64,000 nucleotides of DNA. It comes from Candidatus Burkholderia humilis. GTDB taxonomy: Bacteria; Pseudomonadota; Gammaproteobacteria; Burkholderiales; Burkholderiaceae. The position numbers and the translations under genes were made by a program. The stretch lies in the NCBI GenBank assembly GCA_001184405.1, contig LFMX01000023.1, positions 1-64,000 of the forward strand. Direction: 5' to 3'. Below the pieces are notes generated by a model. That model was not told where the DNA came from. It worked only from the letters and a program-made list of their open reading frames with translations, and made no database searches. Below are positions 44,986 through 60,303 of this stretch, in pieces (position 1 is the first letter of the stretch; each line of letters begins with the position of its first letter).

Positions 44986-46922
44986 CGCGCGTGCGGTGGC
45001 CGGTTTCTTGGTCGCGGCGTGCACGTGCGTGTTCCTTCGACAGAGGGAGATTCGAAGCGGCGCGCATCGTTGCGCGTGGCGTATTCGTTCACGTCGCCGG
45101 TGAGCCACGCGAGGAACGTGTGGCCGCCGAGTTCGCCGTTGCTTGCGCGGTCTTGTGCGCGTGCTGGCGTTTCGAAGACGATCTTGCCTTGCGCTTGCTC
45201 GTTTAACACGACGGGCTGGTCATCGAGATTCAAAGCGATCGTGAGCGTTTCGCCGTCGCCGAGTTTCCAGCGCGCGATGACGGCCTTGTCGCCGAGCACA
45301 GTCACACCTGCCGACTTCGAGCCCTTCAAACGCGGCGAAATCAGCTTCGCGCGCACCGTCAGCGCCGAGCGATAAAAATGCAGCCAGTCGAGCCGATCCT
45401 GTTCATCCACTTTCTCGCCGATATCCGGCGACGACATCTCGAACGTCTTCTTGTCGTTCGGATCGGGAATCTGCGCGCGGCGCTTTTCATCCGTGAACGC
45501 GGAGAACTTTGCGAATTCACGGCGGCGTCCTTCGCGTACGGCATCCGCGAGTTGATCGTGATAGTCGGTGAAGAAGAGGAACGGCTGCTTCGAACCGTAT
45601 TGCTCTTCCATGAAAAGCAGCGGAATCTGCGGCGAAAGCAGCAAGAGACCGGTCGCGGCATAGAGCGCTTCGTCGTTGGTGAGCAAACGAAGACGATCGC
45701 CCATTGCGCGATTGCCGACTTGATCGTGGTTCTGCAGGAACATCACGAAGCGCGTGGGTAACAGATGCGCGCTCGTTTCGCCGCGCGGCTTGCCATCGTG
45801 TATCGGCGAGGGATCGCCTTGATACGCGAAGCCTTCGCCCAGAATGCGCGCGAGCTTTTCGATCGGCTTGTCGATGTATGCGCCGTAGTAGCTTTCGTCT
45901 TCGCCCGTCAGCAGCACGTGCAAGGTGTTGTGCGCATCGTCGTTCCATTGCGCATCGAAATGCGTTTCGAGCAGGTTGGCCGTGTTGTGTTCGTTCTCGA
46001 GCACGAGATGCACATGACGGCTCGTTTCCACCGAAGTGCAAATGCGATGCGCCAGTTCGCGCAGCCATTCGTCATCGTTGATGGCATGCACGGCGTCGAG
46101 GCGCAGGCCATCGAAGCGATATTCGTTGAGCCAGTAGAGCGCGTTATCGAAGAAGAGATCGCGCACTTGCGGACGCTCGAAATCGATGGCCGGACCCCAC
46201 GGCGTATCCACGCCTTCGCGGAAAAACGTCTTGGCATACACGCTCAAATAATTTCCGTCGGGGCCGAAGTGGTTGTAGACCACATCGAGAAAGACCATGA
46301 GGCCGAGACCATGCGCGGTATCGACGAGCTTCTTGAGCTCATCAGGACGGCCATACGATGAATCGGGCGCATACGGCAACACGCCGTCATAGCCCCAATT
46401 GCGCGTGCCGGAAAAATCATTCAGCGGCATCAGTTCGATGGCCGTCACGCCGAGTTGCGCGAGTTCGGGCAGGCGCGCGGTCACGCCCGCATAACCGCCC
46501 ATCGCGCCGACATGTAGTTCGTAAAGCATGGTCTCTTCCCACAGCCGGCCATGCCAGTTCGTGTGCTGCCATTCATACGTGCGCGGATCGATGACTTCGC
46601 TCGGGCCATGCACGTCTTGCGGTTGAAAGCGCGAAGCGGGGTCGGGTACGGCAAGTTCGTCATCGATACGATAGCGATACAACGTGCCTGGGCCGCCATC
46701 GGCTTCGGCTTCGAACCAGCCATCGCCTGCCGGCTGCATATCGATAAGCTCGGGCGTGCTGTTGCCCGCGCGTTGAATTTCGACTCGCACGTGGTCGCGC
46801 GATGGTGCCCAGAAGCGAAAGCGCGTGCGCGGGTTCTCGCATGTCGAGCCCGTGAGATGCACGCCAAAAGGAAGGCAATACGCGTGATGATGCTTGTGCG
46901 GATCGATCGGACGTTCGGACAT
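44982..46922 (-). CDS. treZ: Maltooligosyltrehalose trehalohydrolase
   Basis: A 646-residue GH13 enzyme that releases trehalose from the TreY product. It has an N-terminal CBM48-like domain (CLPFGVHLTGSTCENPRTRF, FRFWAPSRDHVRVEI), then [58 protein letters not shown] (nucleophile) and HLVLENEHNTANLL (acid/base). FVMFLQNHDQVGNRAMGDRL and LLFMEEQYGSKQPFLFFTDY are also intact. ATG 46922 (MSERPIDPHKHHHAY) is chosen; the upstream extension is the glgX 3' end in another frame. It is coupled to malQ by ATGA. Intact, although its partner treY is broken. Confidence 0.93.
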   Translation of the reverse strand: MSERPIDPHKHHHAYCLPFGVHLTGSTCENPRTRFRFWAPSRDHVRVEIQRAGNSTPELIDMQPAGDGWFEAEADGGPGTLYRYRIDDELAVPDPASRFQPQDVHGPSEVIDPRTYEWQHTNWHGRLWEETMLYELHVGAMGGYAGVTARLPELAQLGVTAIELMPLNDFSGTRNWGYDGVLPYAPDSSYGRPDELKKLVDTAHGLGLMVFLDVVYNHFGPDGNYLSVYAKTFFREGVDTPWGPAIDFERPQVRDLFFDNALYWLNEYRFDGLRLDAVHAINDDEWLRELAHRICTSVETSRHVHLVLENEHNTANLLETHFDAQWNDDAHNTLHVLLTGEDESYYGAYIDKPIEKLARILGEGFAYQGDPSPIHDGKPRGETSAHLLPTRFVMFLQNHDQVGNRAMGDRLRLLTNDEALYAATGLLLLSPQIPLLFMEEQYGSKQPFLFFTDYHDQLADAVREGRRREFAKFSAFTDEKRRAQIPDPNDKKTFEMSSPDIGEKVDEQDRLDWLHFYRSALTVRAKLISPRLKGSKSAGVTVLGDKAVIARWKLGDGETLTIALNLDDQPVVLNEQAQGKIVFETPARAQDRASNGELGGHTFLAWLTGDVNEYATRNDARRFESPSVEGTRTCTPRPRNRPPHAR

Positions 46923-46980
46923 GATGTCGTGCCTGAAGTGCTGCGTGATGATGCGGATCGGTGCGTTGCTTGGTACGTGC

Positions 46981-49232
<2,252 letters not shown>

Positions 49233-49253
49233 CCCCGACGAAAAAAACAGCGC

Positions 49254-51474
<2,221 letters not shown>

Positions 51475-51482
<8 letters not shown>

Positions 51483-54400
51483 GATGGGTTCCATCCGGAT
51501 TGTCCTTGTTTGCTTCGAACACGGGTCGCGTGCCCGGAGCGGGCGGCTCGCCCGTGTCTTCCAGCAAGCGGCTCGGGAGCGACGCGAGACCCCGCAACGA
51601 AAGGCCGATCCAGGTCGGCCGGTTCGCTGCTTCGTAGCGAATTTCATAAGCGGCTTTCTCGATCAGGAAGAGATCGAGCAACGGCTGAAACACGTTCGGG
51701 GCCGCGATGGTTTCGGGCGATGACGCAATCGCCTCCGTGTACTGACGCAAGAAACTCTCCTCGGCATACGCACGCAGACGCTCGAAGAGGGCGCGCTTTC
51801 TGTCTGCGGTTTGCGCAGGCGCGTTCTCCGTGGTCGATTGCGCGGCCGCGCTCGCATACGACAGCGATCGCAACAGACCCGCGACATCGCGCAGCGGACT
51901 CGTCTTTCGGTGGCGTTCGTCGAGCGCGCGCGCAGGCTCGCCTTCGAAGTCGATGAGATACGCATCGCCTTGCGCCATCAACACCTGGCCCAGGTGGAAG
52001 TCGCCATGAATGCGGATGCACAACGCATCGGCTTCGGGCGGGACGAGCTGCTTCACGGCATCGACGAGCAGGTCACGACGATCCAGCAAACTCTGCGCGA
52101 GGAAGCGATCATGCTCGTTGAACTCGCCGATCTTCTGCGCGAGGATATCGAGTGCCGTCTCGAGCAATTCCATCGTGCCGCCGATCCAGCTTTTCACATC
52201 GGCCTTCGATGCGCGCTTTGGTGCGAACGCTTCGTCTTCCGTCGGCGATGCAAGTGCCACATGCAATTCACCCAGACGCCGCCCGATCACGCCCGCGATA
52301 TTGCTGTAGCCTTCGAACCCTTCGACTTCCTTCTCGTACTCGGGCATGTTCTGCTCAGTATCCACCGACACCGCGAGTTCATCGACCGTGCGGCGCAGAT
52401 AATCGAGCGCGTAGTTCCATGCATCGCCCTGATTGTCGATGAAGCCTTGCAGAATGATCAGCGTATGCGGCATGCCTTCGGGATCGACGCGCACGACTTC
52501 ACCATACAGCGGACCCGTGTTCGCATAGCCGAGCTTCGTCAGATAGCGGCTCATTTCCGCTTCCGGATGAATGCCGCCGACCACGCGCCGCACGAGCTTC
52601 AACACGATCTTGTCGTCGATAACGAGCGAGCTATTGCTCTGTTCCGCAGCGAGCCAGCGAATCTCGGGCGGCTCGGCAGGATACAAATTGAGTTCGTTGA
52701 AACGCTCGGTCGGCAGGAAGCGAATCTCACTCTTCTGCACGGTCTCGACAACCGCGCGTTCCTTGAGCTTGCGCAACACGCCATACGTGAATTGCGGTAC
52801 CGAGAACGCATCCGTCAAGTGACCGATATTGCGATTACGACGCACACGCGCCAACGCCAGTTGCATATACAAAGGCGATGTCGTTTCCGTGCCCCACGCA
52901 ATCGAAAGCGGCAACACGTAGCGCTCGCAATGATCGCCGACATCCGCTTCGATTTCGGTGAACGCGAAGCCCGCGTTTTCGATCGTCGTCAATGCGGCGA
53001 GTCGCACTGCATGCAGCTTCTGATCCTTCGATGCAAACCAGCGGCGCTTGCTCAAGTAATTAGGCAGCACTTCGGATTCGAGCAAGCGCACGTTTTCAGG
53101 CGTCGGTCCGGTTTGACCTGCACGAATCACCATCGTGACGAATTCGGGCAATTGCTCGGACGGCGCTTGCGCCCATGCGGGTCGCATATTGTCGGGGCAA
53201 AGCTGGAACCACAGGAAACCATACGGCGGAAACGTCAGCAAATACGTGAGCTGACCGATCTGCGGAAACGGCGAATCCGCCGTCATTTCCAGCGGCACGG
53301 AACCCGCGAATTCCGACAGATCGAGTTCGACCGCTTGCGGCGCACGCGACAGATTCGCGACGCACAGAATAGGCGGCTCGCCTTCGAGTTCGCGCAAATA
53401 CGCGAGAATTTTGCGATTCGCGGGCCTTAAGAAACGAATGGTGCCGCGCCCGAAGGCATGCTTCGAGCGGCGCACGGCGAGCATCTTGCGCGTCCAGTTC
53501 AACAGCGAATGCGGATCGCGGCTTTGCGATTCGACATTCACCGCGTCATAGCCATAAAGCGAACCCATCACCGGCGGCAACACGAGTTGCTCGGGATCGG
53601 CGCGCGAGAAACCGCCATTGCGATCCGATGACCATTGCATCGGTGTGCGCACGCCGTCGCGGTCGCCGAGGTGAATGTTGTCGCCCATGCCGAGTTCATC
53701 GCCGTAATAAATCACAGGCGTGCCGGGCATCGACAACAGAAGCGAATTGATCAGCTCGATACGCCGGCGATCGCGCTCCATCAACGGCGCAAGACGACGG
53801 CGAATGCCGAGGTTCAGACGCGCGCGGCGATCGCTTGCATACGTGTTCCACAAGTAGTCGCGCTCGGAGTCCGTGACCATTTCGAGCGTGAGTTCATCGT
53901 GATTGCGAAGGAAGATCGCCCACTGATTCGTCGCGGCAAGGTTCGGCGTTTGCCGCATGATGTCGGTGATCGGAAAGCGGTCTTCGCTCGCGATCGACAT
54001 ATAGATGCGCGGCATCAGCGGGAAGTGTAATGCCATGTGGCATTCGTCTTCATCGCCGAAATATTCCTTCACGTCTTCCGGCCACTGATTCGCTTCTGCA
54101 AGCAGCATGCGGTTCGGATATTCGGTGTCGATGGTCGCGCGAATCTTCTTCAGAATGTCGTGCGTTTCCGGCAGGTTTTCGTTGTTCGTGCCTTCACGTT
54201 CGACCAGATACGGCACCGCATCCAGCCGCAGCCCGTCGATGCCCATATCAAGCCAGAAACGCATGACGGAGAGCACTTCCTTGATGACCGCCGGGTTATC
54301 GAAGTTCAAGTCCGGCTGATGCGAATAGAAACGGTGCCAGTAATACTGGCCCGCGACGGGATCATGCGTCCAGTTCGACGGTTCCGTATCGATAAAGATG

Positions 54401-54894
54401 ATGCGTGTCTCTTCGTACTTCTTGTCGGTATCGGACCACACGTAGTAGTTGCGATGATTCGATCCCGGCTTTGCACGGCGCGCGCGCTGAAACCACGGAT
54501 GCTGATCCGACGTGTGATTGATGACGAGTTCCGTAATCACGCGAATGCCGCGCGCGTGCGCTTCCTGAATGAAGCGCTTCACATCGCCGATGGTGCCGTA
54601 GTCAGGATGCACATTGCGATAGTCGGCGATGTCGTAACCATCGTCGCGACGCGGTGACGGATAGAACGGCAGCAACCAGATCGCATCGACGCCCAGTTCC
54701 GCGATGTAATCGAGCTTCGCGAGCAGGCCCGGAAAATCACCGATGCCGTCGTTGTTCGCATCGAAAAAAGACTTGATGTGAACCTGATAAATGATCGCGT
54801 CCTTGTACCAGAGCGGATCGTCATTGAGTATGGACGTTTTCTTGTTGCGCTTCACGCTTGTATCCACGGTTTGCTCCAATTCTTGGTGGCTCAC
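51475..54894 (-). CDS. treS: Fused trehalose synthase and maltokinase
   Basis: A 1139-residue bifunctional protein. Residues about 25-560 are TreS (GH13), interconverting trehalose and maltose: [40 protein letters not shown] (nucleophile), [14 protein letters not shown] (acid/base), [15 protein letters not shown]. Residues about 600-1139 are a maltokinase (Pep2/Mak type) making maltose-1-phosphate with [43 protein letters not shown] (catalytic loop) and [20 protein letters not shown] (metal loop). The fusion delivers maltose straight to the kinase, the two steps before GlgE. It starts 46 bp after glgE and overlaps glgB. Complete, with no lesion in 3.4 kb. Confidence 0.93.
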
Positions 54895-54940
54895 TGCCGC
54901 CTTCGTTTATTGTTTCCGGCCCGTTCGACGTTTGAAGCAT

Positions 54941-57900
54941 TCAGCCTTCATCGCCTGATTGAGGCTTGGGCAAGCCCCATGTCGGCGAGATGCGCCAGAT
55001 CGCAAACGGCAGCGAATGCGGATTGAGTCGCACATGCTGCCGACGTCCGCGCCATTCGAATTTCTCACCCGTCACCTGATCTTCGACCGCCACGGCATCC
55101 CATTCGTGCACGCCCCAGTGTTCGAGCGTCTGCCACGGCAATTCGATATCCGCGCCTTGCTCGTTGAACGGATCGAGATTGATGGCGACGAGCACCACGT
55201 TGTCGCGCGATGTATTCGCTTTCTCGAAGAACAGAATGTGGTCGTTGTGCGCGGGCAAAAAGTTCACGCCCAGATGCGTCTGCAACGCAGGATTCGCGCG
55301 GCGAATACGATTGAGCGCCGTCACTTCCGTCACGATATTGCCCGGACGATTCCAGTCCCACGCACGCAACTGATACTTCTCGGAATCCAGATACTCTTCG
55401 GAATTCGGCAGCGCGGCCGCTTCGCACAATTCGAAGCCGCTGTACACGCCCCACAGACCGGACAGCGTTGCGGCCAGTGCCGCGCGAATCACGAAACCGG
55501 GACGTCCCGAGCTTTGCAAAAAGCGTGGATTGATGTCTGGCGTATTCACGAAGAAGTTCGGCCGGAAATAGTCTTTGGTGTCCGTCTGCGTGAGATCGTG
55601 CATGTATTCGATGAAATCGCGCTTGCTCTCGCGCCATGTGAAGTACGTGTACGAATGCGAGAACCCGAGCTTGGCGAGCCGATTCATCACGCGCGGACGC
55701 GTGAACGCTTCGGCAAGGAAGATCACATCGGGATGACGCGCGCGCACGTCGCCGATCACCCATTCCCAGAACGGGAACGGCTTCGTATGCGGGTTATCGA
55801 TGCGGAAAATACGCACGCCGCATTCGATCCAGTGCAGGAAGACATCGCGCAAAGAGAGCCACAATTCAGGCTTCGCGTCCTTCGCATAGAAGTCCGGATT
55901 CACGATGTCCTGATACTTCTTCGGCGGATTCTCCGCATAACGCAGCGTGCCGTCGGGACGCCACGCAAACCAAGTCGGATGCTCCTTCAGCCACGGATGA
56001 TCCGGCGAGCACTGCACCGCAAAGTCCAGTGCGATCTCGAGTCCATACTCATGCGCGGCTTTGAGCATGCGCTTGAAGTCATCGAGATTGCCGAGTTCGG
56101 GATGCACGGCGGTATGTCCGCCTTCCTTGCCGCCGATCGCATACGGGCTGCCGACATCGCCCGGTTGCGCGGTCAGCGTATTGTTCTTGCCCTTACGGTT
56201 CGCCACGCCGATCGGATGAATCGGCGGGAAATACAGCACGTCGAAGCCCATTTCACGAATGCGTGGCATCTTGCCGATCACATCGATAAACGTGCCGTGA
56301 CGGTTTTCATCGTCGCTCATCGAACGCGGGAAGATCTCATACCAACTCGCAAAGCGCGCCGCCGCCCGTTCCGAATCGATGCGATACACCACAGGATCGC
56401 GCGACAGGAACGGGCGATGCCGCGCCGCGCGCACCGCTTTCGCCGTCGCAGGCGCGAGCACGAGCTTGCGCGCATCGTTGGCCTTGGTGAATTCCTTGAC
56501 GATCGCTTCGAGTGGTTCGCTATCCGAACCTTCTACAGTTTTCACTTCCACGAGAATCAGCGCGAACAGATGCTTCGCTTCTTCCACTTCGAGCTCGACT
56601 GTTTGCCCGGCCTTCAGCTTCTTCTGCATGTGATCGACGAGCGACGCGTAGTCATCGCGCCATGCCATCACGACGAACTCGTGGCGGCCCACGCGTTCGA
56701 GCGGAATGCGCGTGGACCACAAGTCGAGGCCCGCAGGCTGCACGGTGCTCATCGGCGTTTCGTGCCATTCGGTTTCATCGGCGGCGCGCCATTGCACGGC
56801 GGCGGCGATCTTGTCGTGACCTTCGGCGAAGATCGCGGCCTGAATCTCGACCGCTTCGCCGACAATGCGCTTCGCCGGAAAACGCCCGTTATCAACGGAA
56901 GGCGTGACGCTTTCGATCGACACGTGCGGTGCATCGAGCGCGGCCATCACGGACTTCTTGTCGGCGGCTTTTGCGCCGCGCTTCACTTGCGGTTGCGCGA
57001 GCAGAATGAACGGCTCCGCTTCGGCGCGGAACAGTCGCACTTCGCCCGGCTTCAGTGAAAAAGGCGCGAGACGTTCGGGCTTGGTTTTCTTTGCATCGAT
57101 GGGCGCGAAACGCGTGTAATTGCCCGGCACCGATTCGAGCAGATGCAAGGTATCGACATGCACGGGCGCGACGAGATCGGGGTTCACGATCATCAGCACG
57201 GCGTCTTCGCTATGACGCAGATCGCCGCCGTCGGAACGAATCAGCGCGGCGTACGGCGTGCCCGCGCCCGTCAGTGAACGCAATTCACCGACGCTCGATA
57301 ACGTCGTGACATCGCGCTGCAAGGCATTTGCGCGCTTTACGCGTTCAGTGAGATCGATACGCTTCTCGTTCTTCGCACGCGCGAACTCGGCCGCGACGCC
57401 GTATTGCGGCGACATCGGCAAGCCCACGCCGTATTCGAAACCCATCGGCACCATGATGCCGGTGCCGAGCGCAGCAGCGGTATCGAGCACGCGGGCGTAA
57501 GCGCGTTCGAGCAGGGACGTATCGCTCGTATCCGTGAGATCGCCGATCAAACGCGTACCGAACGGATCTTCCGGAAACGAAATGGGCGATGCGATGCGCG
57601 ACAGCGCCGCATGTTCATCGATCAGCCACGCGCTCTTGAAGTCCCACCAGCGCGTGGACGCGAAGACCGCATCGAACGAGGCATCGGTCAGGCCGTGTAT
57701 GTCGTGACGCGTGAGGCCCACGGTCCACGCGAGCCAGCGCGTATCCGCATGCTTTTCGCGCACCGCCGCGCTCAGCTTGCGCCACACATGCGCGGGCACC
57801 TTATGCGGACAGTCGAAACGAAAGCCGCCCGCGCCTGCATCGGCGAGCGCGTTCAACTCACGCGCCCACCATTCGGTCAGATGATGGGCCGCTTCGCCAT

Positions 57901-58333
57901 CGGCAAAATTGGCGTGCGCGACATCGCGCTGACGGGGCGGCTTGCGCGGATCGAGCCGCGCATCGGCTGATTCGAACGGGGCAAACCAGTGCTTGTTGTC
58001 CTGATACAGGCCGCCTTCGGCACTCACGCGGTCGATGATAATATCGACGAGCACGGTGAGCTTGTGCTTCTTCGCGGCATCGGCGAGCTGACGCAGGCCA
58101 TCGGTCGCGGACAGATCGCTTTCGAAAACAGGATGCAGGCGATGATGATCGGCGACTGCTTCGCGATGCCCGTTGCTGCCGGGCACGAAGGGCGCGCCGA
58201 TCAGGACATGATCGAAACCGAGCGCGGCCGCGTGCGCGAACTGGGCGGGCCAGTTCGCGAGCGGGCCGACGAGCAGGGGATCGATGAAGTAAATACGCGG
58301 CGCGTACGCATGATGAGCTTGATGGTTTTCCAT
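54941..58333 (-). CDS. glgE: GlgE maltosyltransferase with an extra N-terminal amylase-like domain
   Basis: A 1130-residue protein, far longer than the usual GlgE of about 660. Residues about 470-1130 are canonical GlgE (alpha-1,4-glucan:maltose-1-phosphate maltosyltransferase): SVDNGRFPAKRIVGEAVEIQ, ASWYEIFPRSM, FDVLYFPPIHPIG, FRIDNPHTKPFPFWEWVIGD (nucleophile Asp) and VIFLAEAFTRPRVM (acid/base Glu). Residues 1-430 form another GH13-like barrel (YFIDPLLVGPLANWPAQFAH, DHVLIGAPFVPGS, GAGGFRFDCPHKVPAHVWRK, MGFEYGVGLPMSPQYG) whose nucleophile and acid/base positions look altered (FRFDC, LIGDLTD). Such long forms occur in Burkholderia; the role of the first domain is not known to me. It starts the intact minus-strand run glgE-treS-glgB. 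Undamaged over 3.4 kb. Confidence 0.92.
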   Translation of the reverse strand: MENHQAHHAYAPRIYFIDPLLVGPLANWPAQFAHAAALGFDHVLIGAPFVPGSNGHREAVADHHRLHPVFESDLSATDGLRQLADAAKKHKLTVLVDIIIDRVSAEGGLYQDNKHWFAPFESADARLDPRKPPRQRDVAHANFADGEAAHHLTEWWARELNALADAGAGGFRFDCPHKVPAHVWRKLSAAVREKHADTRWLAWTVGLTRHDIHGLTDASFDAVFASTRWWDFKSAWLIDEHAALSRIASPISFPEDPFGTRLIGDLTDTSDTSLLERAYARVLDTAAALGTGIMVPMGFEYGVGLPMSPQYGVAAEFARAKNEKRIDLTERVKRANALQRDVTTLSSVGELRSLTGAGTPYAALIRSDGGDLRHSEDAVLMIVNPDLVAPVHVDTLHLLESVPGNYTRFAPIDAKKTKPERLAPFSLKPGEVRLFRAEAEPFILLAQPQVKRGAKAADKKSVMAALDAPHVSIESVTPSVDNGRFPAKRIVGEAVEIQAAIFAEGHDKIAAAVQWRAADETEWHETPMSTVQPAGLDLWSTRIPLERVGRHEFVVMAWRDDYASLVDHMQKKLKAGQTVELEVEEAKHLFALILVEVKTVEGSDSEPLEAIVKEFTKANDARKLVLAPATAKAVRAARHRPFLSRDPVVYRIDSERAAARFASWYEIFPRSMSDDENRHGTFIDVIGKMPRIREMGFDVLYFPPIHPIGVANRKGKNNTLTAQPGDVGSPYAIGGKEGGHTAVHPELGNLDDFKRMLKAAHEYGLEIALDFAVQCSPDHPWLKEHPTWFAWRPDGTLRYAENPPKKYQDIVNPDFYAKDAKPELWLSLRDVFLHWIECGVRIFRIDNPHTKPFPFWEWVIGDVRARHPDVIFLAEAFTRPRVMNRLAKLGFSHSYTYFTWRESKRDFIEYMHDLTQTDTKDYFRPNFFVNTPDINPRFLQSSGRPGFVIRAALAATLSGLWGVYSGFELCEAAALPNSEEYLDSEKYQLRAWDWNRPGNIVTEVTALNRIRRANPALQTHLGVNFLPAHNDHILFFEKANTSRDNVVLVAINLDPFNEQGADIELPWQTLEHWGVHEWDAVAVEDQVTGEKFEWRGRRQHVRLNPHSLPFAIWRISPTWGLPKPQSGDEG

Positions 58334-58606
58334 CGTTCGTCTTTTCCAGAGTCGTCCTGCGGTGGCGGGGATGCGGGCATCGAATCGCGATCACGCTCAC
58401 GGGCCAAACTGGCTGACGTGCGCATCGGCACATCAGTAGGCAAGATTACACCTCAACGCCGCTACGTCGACGCCGGCCTCGGTCGCGTCTCGCGATGCAC
58501 CGTGCTTCTTCGTCGGTGGGCGCCACGGTCGCGACGGTGAGGGGAGCACGTTGTGTGCCGCGCCTCGTCGCTGACCGAAGCATGTCTCCTTCTTTCGATA
58601 CGATGA

Positions 58607-60044
58607 TTACGCTGTTTTTGCAACGAGCGGCTCGGCGGCGCGTTTGTCACGCGCGGCATCGGTGGCAGCGAACACGCGGCGCGCACGCAATGCCGTGCGG
58701 CCCGGACGCGCGCCGCTCACATCGACATACAGTGCGACTATCTTCGTCACGGCTTCGTTCCAACCGAAATCGCATGACATTGCGTTGCGTTGCAGTGTGC
58801 GCCAGATTTGCGGACGCATATAAGCATCGAGCGCGCGGTTCGAAGCATCGATAATGTCCTGCGCGCCTTCGCCATCGAAAAGAAAGCCGGTGGGCGCGTG
58901 AAATGCCTTGATCGTGGGCGCTTGCGCGATCGGCATGCCGGTCGTGCCATCGCGCAGATAGACGGAAGGACGCAGCACATTGCGCACGCTAGGCAGCATG
59001 TTTTGCGATGCATCGACGATCGTGTCCGCAAGACCGCCCACGCGCGATGCCACCGGCAGCGTGCCGTAGCACATCGCGTACATTTGCGTGAGGCCGCACG
59101 GCTCGAAGCGGCTGCCGTGCAGCAGAATGTCGGCGCCGGCATGCAGCGCATGCGCGCGCCGCTCGTCATAACCGATATGCACGCCCACGCGATCCGGCCA
59201 TTCCTGCGCGAGCTTGCGAAATCATTTTTCGATGTAAGCCTCGCCCTTGCCGATGATCGCAAGCTGCAAACGCGGATGTTTTTCGAGCAAACGCGGCAGC
59301 GCTTCGAGCGCGACATCGGCGAGCTTCTGTCCGGTCATACGGCTGCCGATCGCCATCACGGGCGCGAACGGATCGACGGGCAAACCGAATATGCGCTGCA
59401 GCGCGCGTTTGCATGCATGCTTGCCGCGCATGTCATCGAACGAATAGGTGCGTTCGATCAGCGGATCGGCGGCCGGATTCCACACCCCTTCGTCGATGCC
59501 GTTCACTACGCCCGACAGTTTGTCCTTGCAGCTTTGCAGCACGCCTTCCATCAGATGGCCGAAGCGCGGCGTGAGTATCTCGCGCGCATACGTTTCGCTC
59601 ACGGTCGTGACGCGATCGCTATGCACGATGCCCGCTTTCATCAGACTCAACGCGCCGTAGAACTCGATGCTTTGCGGATCGCTCAACGCATGCACGAGCC
59701 ATTTATCCGGCACGCCCAGTGATGCGCCGAGCGACAGCGCGTAGTTGCCCTGGAATGCCAGGTTGTGAATCGTGAAGATGTTCTTGGCCTGAACGCCCGC
59801 GTGCTTCATCAGGAGCGGCGTGAGGCCGGTATGCCAGTCGTGCGCATGAAGCATGAACGATGTCGGGCTTCTTCACGCCACGCACGCCCTGTGCGATGCG
59901 CACGGCAGCCGCCGAGAGCGTCGCGAAGCGAATCGCGTTGTCGGGATAATCGCGGCCTTGCGCATCCTGATACAGACCGGTTCGTGCGTAGAACGCATCG
60001 CAGCGCAGCAGCAGGACGGGCACGCCGGTATCGGGCATGCGCGC
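58607..60044 (-). pseudogene. glgA: Glycogen synthase, 5' end lost, tandem duplication and in-frame stop
   Basis: A GT5 ADP-glucose glycogen synthase missing its start. Homology begins at ARMPDTGVPVLLLRCDAFYA (about 60044); the first 65-70 residues, including the KTGGL nucleotide-binding loop, are absent and replaced by unrelated sequence. A perfect 7-bp duplication (GCATGAA twice, 59844-59857) shifts the frame inside DIVHAHDWHTG. An in-frame TGA at 59222-59224 splits IIGKGEAYIEK from FRKLAQEWPDRVGVHIGYDE, most likely a former Trp. The C-terminal part with HAGADILLHGSRFEPCGLTQ and YGTLPVASRVGGLADTIVD is otherwise preserved to 58607. Three lesions, so the classical glycogen route is closed here. 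glgE follows 273 bp downstream with no gene in between. Confidence 0.88.
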
Positions 60045-60097
60045 AGGGCGGTTTGGAAGGAAAAGCGGGGAAGACAGCAGCACAGACGGCCATGTTT

Positions 60098-60129
60098 CAC
60101 GGTGTGTGTGTCGCACGGTGTGTGTGTCG
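60098..60129. repeat. 16-bp tandem duplication near the lost glgA start
   Basis: CACGGTGTGTGTGTCG occurs twice in succession (60098-60113, 60114-60129). It lies in the sequence that replaced the glgA N-terminus and may reflect the same slippage process. Confidence 0.85.
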
Positions 60130-60303
60130 TTTTCATGAACCCGGGGACGTTCGTCGGCGTTTGAGAATTCGTATGAATTGAGTCGCGGCGCGCCCGCGTG
60201 ATGACGCACAAGAAGTTGCTTTGAAGCACGCGTGGCCCGAAGCCCGAGGCGCCGATATAATGCGCCGCTTGCAACAAAATTCAGAACGATCTTAGAGACA
60301 GCA

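Noticed and set aside
51811-53430. Long plus-strand frame (539 codons) opposite treS-maltokinase, and a similar one at 54959-57058 opposite glgE
   Set aside because: Both are shadows of well-supported enzymes, with composition typical of antisense frames in GC-rich DNA.
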